Assembly: GCA_016802295.1 (NCBI GenBank)
Contig: JAESIW010000137.1
Span: forward strand, 2,161,318-2,225,317
Direction of reading: 5' to 3'
DNA from: Brachionus rotundiformis
Taxonomy: Eukaryota; Rotifera; Eurotatoria; Ploima; Brachionidae
Length of the DNA stretch: 64,000 bases
Shown piece by piece: positions 11,480-22,000 of the stretch. Made by a program: the position numbers and the translations under genes. How positions within the stretch are numbered: the first letter of the stretch is position 1; each line of letters opens with the position of its first letter. The notes under the pieces are model-generated. The model was not told the origin of the DNA. It did no database searches and was given only the letters and a program-made list of their open reading frames with translations.

Positions 11480-13582
11480 TCATAAATCAACTTCATATTC
11501 ACAATGCCCTGAGCCATTAAATGGTTCGGCTTTGATTCCGCGTCTTGAATTATAAAAATCTTATTAAAAATTAAAAGAAAAAAAAACATTACTTAATCAT
11601 TCGACATCTTTGTTCCTCAATTCTTCCTTGTGCATCGGAAATATTAGTTACATTTTGAGCGCTCCAGAGTCTCTCGGCAACAGCAGATGCTCTTGGCCAA
11701 GTTCTTGCTATGACATTGCTGCCGTCAACATACTCACCCCACATGCATGCTTCACCACCAATTATCAAGCTTTTTTGTTCATCAGTGCCTTTATTTGTAG
11801 AATAGTTATTTCTTATTTCAGAACATTAAGACCAAAAAAATTACCCGGAAAATCAAATGGATCACATTTATAGTATTTTTTCCAATCGTCGCCATAAGAT
11901 ATATAGTTTAAATACCAACAAGTAGACAGCAAAGCCCTGTAGCCTAATTTTGTTACCATTGAGAGCTCTTCGGGCCATGGATCTTTCCATACCTCAACAA
12001 CTGTATCAGGTTTGACCAATACATTGTTATCAACAACTTCTTGCCAAATAATGTAGCCTGTTTTAGGACTAACTTTTCCAATTAAATCCAATAATCTTTT
12101 TTTAAATTGTTTTAATTGGGTTTTTTTAAACTTTTATCTAATTTTACTTTTGCATATAAAATTGTTCCAGTTTGGAATAATCATCGCCAAATCCTTTCTT
12201 CTTCATAAATTCAGAAATATCCGGATTACTCTTCCTAATTTAAATTAATTAAGTAATTTTAAACAACGGGAATATCTTACCAGCAACTAAAGTCGACTTC
12301 ATCCCCTCCTAAGTGAAGATACTTATCGGGAAAAACAGAAGTAAGCTCTGTTAAAAATTCTTCTAAAAACGAATATGTCAAATTATTTGTTGGATCAATT
12401 GGTCCAAAGTCGCCATTTGGCTTTCCACTAGTATAGCACTTAGTTAATATTTGGATAGACTTTCCCCAAGATAAAGTGTGACCAGGAGTATCAAATTCTG
12501 TAACCTTTTTTTAATTGCTAATGTTTATATTTAAAATTTTACTCTAAATTATAGATACCACTCTTATTCCTCTCAGACGGGCATACTCAATTATATCCTT
12601 TACGTCATCCTTTGTATATACATGTGTATATGGATTATAAGCACCCTAAGAAAAAAACCTAATTAAGACATATAAATAAATGCTTGAGTACTACTTTTTC
12701 GCTAAGATCCGGAAAAGAACTGCTTACATATGGGAAAGACTCGTCATCAACAATATGCCAATGGAAGACATTCATTTTATTGGCCTCCATAGCATCCTAG
12801 AACAAAATTTCATTAAATATTTTTAAATTAAATACATGTTGAAATAATGACCAAATGAATTTTGATAATTGAAGGCCTAATGTAATGTCGAGAGGTATCT
12901 AGTAGTATACCTCTGTGATTAAATCGAGGATAATCATTAATTAGTGTATTGTTGACCACGAGCTTAAATATACATAAGAATTAATTTTAAATATATTTTT
13001 TTTTTAAATTACTGATCCATCAGCTGATTGTCTTATCATTTGACTAAAACTTTCCAAACCTAAATCCAAGCATTAAAAATGTCATCAATTTAATTACTAT
13101 TTACCTCTTAAGGCTCCCCAGGGAGTTTTTGATTCTAAATTGGCAATCGAGCTGGCTATTTCTAAGTTATCTTTGAATAAAAATTTAAATTAATTTTTTT
13201 TTAAATATCTCTTTTAAGTACATGATTCATCTGATTCGAGGGATGGATATAATTCACATGGTTCATGTATCATTATAGTTAATTTTCCAATAGATGGTTG
13301 ATTTTTGTTTTGAGATGTTGCTCGCAAAAGTCCAGATCCAAAAATTATTTTGTAATATCTATTAAAGGCAATAGATACAACGTCACATATTTGACTTCCT
13401 TTTAAATATTCAAAGCGAAAATCATTTCTATTCAGGACATTTTGAGTATCGTAAGTAACTTGCGACTGTGGTTTTGGGAATACCTGGCCTATTGTTATTG
13501 GTACCACATGTTTAACTTTAATGGCATAATTTGTTTTGATTAAAATAATTAAAGCTAATGTAAAATAATATGCAAGTTCCAT
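11480..13582 (-). CDS. HEXB: Beta-hexosaminidase (GH20), lysosomal HEXA/HEXB type
   Basis: Eleven exons join in frame to 531 aa: 13582-13222, 13170-13105, 13059-13013, 12962-12852, 12796-12695, 12645-12559, 12504-12281, 12234-12148, 12095-11845, 11788-11593, 11543-11480. This is the normal length of metazoan HEXA/HEXB. The start has a hydrophobic signal peptide. Hallmarks are FNHRGILLDTSRHY, NVFHWHIVDDESFP, EFDTPGH, the catalytic Asp-Glu pair in HLGGDEVDFSCW, and GGEACMWGEYVD with TWPRASAVAERLW near the end. The enzyme removes terminal N-acetylhexosamine from glycans and glycolipids in lysosomes. Which vertebrate subunit it matches cannot be decided here; invertebrates usually have one ancestral gene. 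No key residue is missing. Confidence 0.93.
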
Positions 13583-13758
13583 TCATGTATCTTAAAGCTA
13601 AATCTAAATGAAAATAAAAGTTTATTACACTTGTTAAATCACGTGATTTAACGAAAAAAAATAATTTTGCATTCTCATTATTAATTTGCTAAATTTTAAT
13701 TAATTTTAAAGAACTAAATAAAGAGATTAGGTTTCAAAAATATAACATTTTTTAGACA

Positions 13759-13905
13759 ATGTGTCATAGAGTAACTTGCAAGACCTGCAATAAACCAACT
13801 TGGGCAGGATGTGGAATGCATATCGAACAAGCTCTAAAGAATGTTCCCGTCGAAGATCGCTGTAAATGTAATAAGAGCAGAATTGAAAGATGCATCATAT
13901 CTTAA
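13759..13905 (+). CDS. Cys-rich microprotein, copy 2 (48 aa)
   Basis: A 48-codon frame from ATG at 13759 to TAA, with the same layout as the protein at 2177-2296: MC start, CKTC, then the PTWAGCG core and His21, VPVEDRCKC near the end. It has an extra ten-residue tail with a further Cys. Cys 2, 7, 10, 18, 35, 37 and His21 align without gaps between the copies. A T-tract followed by AG at 13754-13755 lies only 3 nt before the ATG, so the mRNA probably has a 5' splice acceptor (cis or spliced leader). It is divergently placed 176 bp from the hexosaminidase start. Possible zinc-binding protein; function unknown. Confidence 0.82.
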   Translation: MCHRVTCKTCNKPTWAGCGMHIEQALKNVPVEDRCKCNKSRIERCIIS

Positions 13906-16029
13906 TTTTTTAAATATTTTTATTTTATGAATTTTTAAATAAAACATGTCAAGAGCTAAATAGATATATTTTATCTTTGGTCAAGTACCGACTCCTTAAG
14001 ATATTTAAAAATTCCAATCACATGATTTCATAAAATCAATACTTTTTCAATTGCATTAGCATCATTAGTTGATGAACATCATTAGCTTAGCTAAAATATT
14101 GCCGTTTTTAAATTAAAGCATCGTGACATCGTTGACAGATAAAAATAACCGTGACAGTATCTTTGTATTTTGTCATGAGTAAATAAATCATTATCTTAAA
14201 TACCTTTTTGTTCACCAGATAATTAACCGAAAGATAAGAATTGCTAAATTTAGTTGGTAGATAAAGCTAATTTTGTGGTAAAAACAATACACCTATTTTA
14301 ATTTAGCTTAAATCGACAACTCTATTATGATAAATTTATTATCAATTCACTTTTAAAATTTCCAAAAATTTATTCGGTTAAATTGTTTCATAAACCGCAT
14401 TTTCATCTAAATTAAAGTTTAGAATTTAAAATTAATTAAAATGATGCAATTTAAATCACAATTAAATCTTGATTTTTGTTTAAGACTTCATTTATTGAAA
14501 AATGTTTGAATCTATAAATAAATTACAAAAATAATCCTTTATAAAATAAAATTGAATTGTATAAAAAAATCCTCTAAGTCTTGTCTAGCAATATACTTTT
14601 GAATTAGTTAGGTTTTTATTTATTTTACATTTGTTCATTATGATTATTTACAAAAAAATTGTGAATCTAAATTTTAAATATTTTTTCAAAAATGAAATTC
14701 GATGAATTTTAATTTTATAATTTCAATTTATCAAATCTAGATAATCTTGATTTTAGAATATTATTTTCTTGATAAATTTAAAAATAAAAATAAACTTAAT
14801 CAACTGAATTAATTAAATATGGAAACTTTTCCGACATACATTAACCTGATAATATTTATAATTATAATCTAATTAAATTTTGTTACACTTGACTAATATT
14901 TAAAATCAGTATTATATGGTTCTGATCTTTTTAATTCAATTTGTCATAATCTTCAGGCAAAAGATAAAAAATTGTTTTTAAATTTTACAAACCGTGTCAT
15001 TTTTCATAGATCTTAAGCTTCTTATTTATTTTCATAATAATTTTAGAACTAAAAAAATTTTATTAATTCAGTGAATATGAAAATTGTTATTTCACATTTA
15101 AATGAAAGTTGAAATTAATTTTGCAAAATAGCCTAATAAATATTATTTTAATTTAATAAGAATAATAGTAGTAGTATTTTTTTTGAATATTTTTTAATAG
15201 AATTTTTAGTCTAAATCCACTCGTCAGATCAAAATTTGAAAAATTTATTTTATTATTAGAGGTTTTTATATATATTCAAGTTATTTTGACTGACTGTTAT
15301 ACCATTTACGAGAATTGAAATTTTCATTTAATTTTTCGTGGATTTTTGAAATTTATGATCAATTAAAATGGTCAAGCTCAAAAATTAGTTTTTTTGCTTT
15401 TATAAAAAATTAAGCCAAGCATCCAATGTTACTCATTAAAATTCTAATATTTATCCTAATATTAATTATTTAATATTCATGCTGTAAAATTTAGCATCCA
15501 GCAATTCCATGAAAAATTATCTAAATAATATTTAGCTAATCTTTGATAAAATTTTTTAATTTTGTTTAATTTTTTATTTCATGCTCCAAAAAGAAAAACT
15601 GGAAAAATTATTTGAAATTGGACCGTTTTCTTCAAAGAATTATCCTAACTTATAAATCGCTTTTCTAATATATTCAAAAAAATTCAAAATTTTTCTTATT
15701 TTTGAGTAACTTGGCAGCAATATAAAACCTTGAATAACAAAAAATAAAAAAATGATATAAATTATTATTATTTAACATTTTTAGTAAATTTTAAATTTTA
15801 AATCAACTTATTAATGATCTTTTCTTATTAATAGACGGTTTTTATTATAATTAAAAAAATACATAAATAATTTCGCTTTCTTGGTATAGATTGAGTAATT
15901 CTTTAAAATAAAAAACTATTTTTGACTATAAAATTTTAGTGAAATAGAACTAAAAATTGAGCAATTTTTTTAAATTTAAGGCTCTAAAATATCTATAATA
16001 ATAGTAATAGAAAATTTTCCTTCTTAAAA
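13906..16029. other. Long intergenic region upstream of the TEP1-like gene
   Basis: About 2.1 kb of AT-rich DNA with no open frame of protein-like composition, RNA gene or repeat that I can recognise. It must contain the promoter of the following large gene. Tracts around 14040-14230 are somewhat less AT-rich and could hold regulatory sites, but I see no specific motif to name. Confidence 0.5.
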
Positions 16030-19000
16030 ATGTCAGATTTCAAGTTAAAATCAAATCTGACCAATACTAGGCTAAATGAATCTACATTATTAAATCCCAA
16101 AGTTAATTATCTTTTGGGAAAATCGACCCTGAACAACAACGAATTAACCAAATCCACCAATCTATTCAACAATTCGCAAAAAACAAAATTAAGTTTAGAG
16201 TCTCAGATTGATTTGAACCCTAGTAAACTATTAAAAACAGAAGATCTTCAAACCAAGTCCACTTTCAGCAGCTTCTTATCAACAATTAAAACTACTCAGA
16301 ATCTTTCAAACAAATATTTACTACAATCTAGTCGATCACCTCATTTAATATTTCCCAAGCAGACCAATGTTCCAGATACCAATTTTAGCAAACCATCTCA
16401 TATATTAAAATCGACAGTTTTATCAAATACAAAACCGCAACCAGAACAACCTAAAGCATCCAAAAGACTTCATGAAGATGACAAATTAGAAGAACCAAAT
16501 ATATTTTTGCAAGACGAGTATCTTAAAACAGAGTCAATTATAAATCTATTTAATGATGAGATCAAAAAAATGGAATTAAATTTTCTACAAGCTAAACGAA
16601 GAAGAATAACCAAAGAAAGAAACTTTTTTGAGGATTCAATGGTAATAAACGATGTTCAGTTGGCTTCAAGTAGATTTAAAACCAGCTTGGTAAACGCAGT
16701 CAGCTCTTCTTTACTTCGAGAGCCAGACTTCAAGAACCCCAAAGACTCTACTAGAAATTTAATTCTATACATGGCTAACTGTGTTGTCCAGACGGATCCT
16801 GAATTTATTCTAAAGTTGGCTTTGTATACACGCAAGGAGCTAAATATCAGGGTGACAGCTAATTTTTTGATTTGTCTAGCTGCCTATACTGAAAAATGCC
16901 GACCTTATTTACAAAAATACTTTAAACATTCCATTTCTTTACCGTCTGACTGGATCGACGTTGCTGAACAATATCAGCTCTTTGTCGATAAGAGAATTAA
17001 CTTTGGAGCATTACCAAGCGCGCTCAGGAAATGTATGGTGGAAAAGTTTCCAGATTTTGACAGATATCAATTAGCAAAATATAACAAAGACAAATCGGCC
17101 AAAAATAAAAATTTAAAAGATGTGAAGCATGTAAAAAGCAAGCTTAGAGATGAAAATGGTCAAATTACAAATCAAATTGAACACAAGTATATCAAACAGA
17201 TCCCTGATGGTTTGAAAGATAAAGATAAAATAAAAATTTTGTTGACTTACACAGAAGAATGTGAAAACATAAAAATTGATATAATTTATCGTGACCTAAC
17301 AAAACAACTTGCCAAAAAGGTTCAAAATACACGAACCAAATTAAAAGCAAATTTAGATGAATCAAGTGATGATGTAGCAGTGTGTAGGATTATTATTGAC
17401 TTTAAACTACGTAGAGTATCAGGAAAAAATTTTATAAGTAGTAAATGGTCAGCTAATCATTTGTATGAAAATTTTGAAAAGTCTTCTTTTTCCCAAGCAC
17501 ATTCTCCTTTAGAGCTTTTCATTAGAGTGGATTCTAAAGGCTTCCATTTGGGCCATGTCAACAAAAATGGTAAAGAAGAAAAAATTTTTTCTTATTTATT
17601 ATTTCCTTTAAAATACATACCTGTACGAAAGCTAAATGTAATTCGAATAAATGGTACTCATTTGAAATTAAATGAATTAAGCTTAATTAGCGACAAAATT
17701 GATTCTGATGGCGAAGAATCCGAAGAAGCGATAAAAATACGAGCATTCACTCTGAAGCAATTGATTAGGCAATTGCATATATCTTCACCAGTAGATAATG
17801 TGATGAGTTTGCTTGGTAAAAAGTATCCCATGACTTTTGAGGAATTTATGAAATTTAGACTTCCTGGCATTTTCGACAGCGAGAGGGCTGGCAAGAGAAT
17901 GAAACTGGAAATACCAGAAACTTGGGAAACACAAGTTTCTATGCACGGAAATAAAGCAGAGGTTTGGGAAAAGTTAATTGACAATAAAAAACTTCCATAC
18001 ATGGCCATGCTTCGAAACTTGAGAAACATGATCAAGACTGGTATAAGCCAAAAGCATCATCAATGGGTCATAAATAAATTACAAGATGAAGGAGCTGTTA
18101 TTCACAGTAAACAATTTCCATTCAGATTTTTTACTGCATATGAAGTTTTGGATGAATTAGAAGCTGATTATAATGCTTTTTTAAAGTCATCAGCGCCTTC
18201 AAGTATAAAAAATAAGCCTAAAAGAGGAAACAAAACAGAGCCTGAAATAAAATACTGTCCCGTTTTATTAAAAAGATATAAAAATGCATTGGATAATGCA
18301 CTTAAAGTAGCCACTACTTTCAATGTGTCACCTATACAAGGTAGTACAGTAATTATTTTGAATTTTAATAAAAGTATGAGTGCTTCTGGAGGAAGTTCGG
18401 CAAGAGGCTTGGGTAAAAGAGTCACATCTGTATCAGAAATGGCTGCTCTATTGGCTCTAATGTTTAGATATTCTTGTGAAAATTCTGAAATGATTGTATT
18501 CTCTAATGGTAGTTCTTACACCAATATCCAGCTAGAACAAGGCACTATCTTGGATAACATGCAAAGTTTGATTCAAGTGAAAAATATGACTAGAAGTGTC
18601 GAAGGTGGTGCTTTCCCGCGAAAAGCTATTTTGAATTTGTTCGAAATATCTCAGACATTTGATAATTTAATCTATTTATCTAATGGTATTGACGATGAAG
18701 AATTTATGAAAGATTTTTTGAGAATGTATAGATGTGATAGAAATGCAAACTTAATGTTTGTTAATGTAAATTTGTCAACTAGTTTGGCAATGTTGGCTAA
18801 TAATCCAAATTTTGATCATGAAAATGACATTAATATTTGTGGATTTTCTGACGCAATATTAAGATTTGTTGCAGAACGAGGCAACAAAGGACAATTGACC
18901 CACATCGAGAACATAGACAAAGCATTTGATTTACCAGAGCTTAAAATCAATCAAAAAAATAAACAGGAACAAGTCGAACAAATGCCAACTATTGAAAAAC

Positions 19001-22000
19001 CCATACTCAAAATTTATGTTCCTAAACAAGAATTTAAAACAATTAAAGTTTTTATATCTTCGACTTTTAGAGATTTTCATTCCGAAAGAGATATCCTATC
19101 TAAAACAGTGTTTCCTCTGTTACGTTCTAAATTGAGCTCCTTGCTGATTAATATTTATGAAATTGATTTGAGATGGGGCATCACTGAAACAGAAGCTGAA
19201 TCAAATCAGACCCTGGATCTATGCTTGAATCAAGTTCTCAACTCTAATTATTTCATAAACATGCTTGGTGACAGATATGGATATGTACTAGATGACTACA
19301 AAGTGCGACAAAATGCACAACTAGACTGGTTGAGTTCTTATCCTTTGGGTTCATCGATAACTGAACTTGAAATCGAGACACAATTACGCAAAAACCAAGA
19401 ACAAAATTTAAAATACGAAAGCACTTTTTTTTATTTCCGAGACAATTCTTTTATTCAAAAAGTACCAGAAAAATACCAGGAACATTTCGTGGAAAACAAT
19501 GAACAAAATACTCAAAAATTGAATCATTTAAAAGCAAAGATTAGAAACAGTAGCTATGAAATTTTTGATGGTTATAAGTGTAGATGGTTTAAAGGTGAGG
19601 AATTTGCCAATGGAGCTTCGAGAGCTTTAGTCTGCGATTTGGATTCTTTTGCTCAGAAAGTATTTCACAATTTGTTCAACTCGATTAAAAAGCATCACCA
19701 AAACGATGCTGCAATGATCGAACTGGATGAAACAAACCATTTTAATAATTTAACTGAAGCATTTATGAAATTAAATTCAGAAACATTTATTGGCAGAGAT
19801 AAATTGTTGAAAAAATTTCAAGAATCCTTGATAAATCAGTATAAATTAATGGCTAAAATTTTGGTGCTAAATGGTCAAGCAGGTTCTGGTAAAACTTCGT
19901 TGGTGTCGCATTTTTTTTCCAACAATAAGCAAATTGTTCACAAGTTTGTCCATTTAGTGGGATCATATCCAGGCTCTGAAAGTCTTGTTTTGCTTTTAAA
20001 AAGATTTTGCATCTCCATTAACAGAACTTATGATCTTGGAATTTCTCAACATGAACTGGAAAGCAATAATTTTGAATTATATAAGAATTTATTCCAAACA
20101 ATATTAGACAAATTGAGTGAAAAAATTTCAGACACATTTTATATTGTGATAGATGGAGTGGATTTTCTGGTTGATGAGTACAAGAATCTTGACCGCTCAT
20201 TTAGCTGGTTACCGGTGAATATTAATCCTAAGATTATGTTTGTGTTTACTGCCAGATCGGAAAGCAATATTTCGAATGTGTTGGTAAAAATATCTAATAA
20301 TGGCGAGATGGTAACAAAAAGGAAAATTGATACCATGGAAATAGAAGATTTGGATATATGGGACAAAAGTGAATTTATCAAGGCTAAATTGGCCAAGTTT
20401 AACAAATACTTGGAAGAAACACCTTTTAATAATCAAATAAAAATGCTTACTACCAAAAAAGATTCGGCAAATCCACTTTATTTATCATTGGTATGTGAAG
20501 AGTTGCGTACTCATAACCAATTCGAGACGTTGAGCCAAAAATTAAAAGAAATTCCAATTCGTATAAATCAATTGTTGAATTATGTGCTAGACAGATTAGA
20601 AAAAGACTTTGGTCAGGATTATGTTAGCATGGCATTTAGTTTTATATGTTTTTCCAGAGATGGTCTAAATGAATTGGAACTCAGGTCGATGATAAATATA
20701 TATTTGAAAATAAAAAGTGATAACTTATTAGAATTTCTAAATGGTTCAAAATCAATTTTTAACTTGGATAGAAAAATTTTTGATTGCATCAAATTTGGTA
20801 ACAATAACCAGAATACAGCTTCAAAATTTTTGAGTTTTTTGGAATCAATAAGTGAAACTTTTCTCAAACCAAGGTCTAAGACAGACGAAAGTTCAATTAA
20901 GATAAGATCTAATCAATATGTTGAAAATTCACTAAGATCTAAATACGGAGAAAAATCACTTAAATTTAATTCGAAATTGATCAATAAAATAATGTCATTG
21001 TTTTATTGGAGTCAATTAGAAGAAAATTTTGAGAGCAAATGGTCAAATTTAACCTTAAATCAAAGAGGTCTGATTTATTTGCCATATCATTTGGTTAATT
21101 CAGAAATGATTGATGACTTAAACTGTCTTCTTACTAACATTTCCATTTTGAGTGCCAAATGTGACTTGGGATTAGCTAATGAAATCATGAATGATTTTGA
21201 TCTTCACCAAAATTTTGCCAATGAGAATGTTCTTTGCAAAACTACTAGGCTAAATTATAAAAAAATAAACCAGAATTTGACCACAAGATTTATTGATTAC
21301 AAAAAATTTATTCAAACCAATTACCATTTATTGTTATCTAATCCATCATTGTTGTATCAACAAATAATGAATGAACCAAGCGATTCAGCAGTGTTTCAAG
21401 ACTTAATGATCATAATGACCCAAAATCCGGACTCAATTAGAAATTTATTCCAATGGGTAAACAAAGAGAAGCAAACTGACAAATTTGGAATATATCCGAT
21501 TACAATAAAAGACTTTGATGACTCGGCTAGCAGTGTTTCGATATCACCTGATGGAAATTTGGTTGTTTGTGGAACTAAAGATTGTCAAATAAAATTATTT
21601 CAAACAACTACTGCTAAATTGATAAGAAACTTTCAGGGCCATTCAGGAAATATAACTTCGGTAAAATTTATAGGCAATGATATCTTATGTTCTACATCAT
21701 CGGATGGTAAAGCTTGTTTATGGAATGTAAGTGACGGTTACAGGATTAAAGTATTAGATAAGCATAATGGTCACGTAGTTCGAGATTGCTGCTCTGATTC
21801 CAAAGGAAGTGTTTTAATTACAGTTGGTTGGGACTGCAGTGCCAAAATATGGAATCCGAAAACAGGATCTCTAGAAGGAGAGCTTAAAGGTCATTCAAGA
21901 CCGATTAATTGTATAACTTTAAATGATGATGAGACAATGGTTGCCACTGGATGCTGGGATGCTTGCATTAGAATTTACAATTTGTATGATAGAATGAGAA

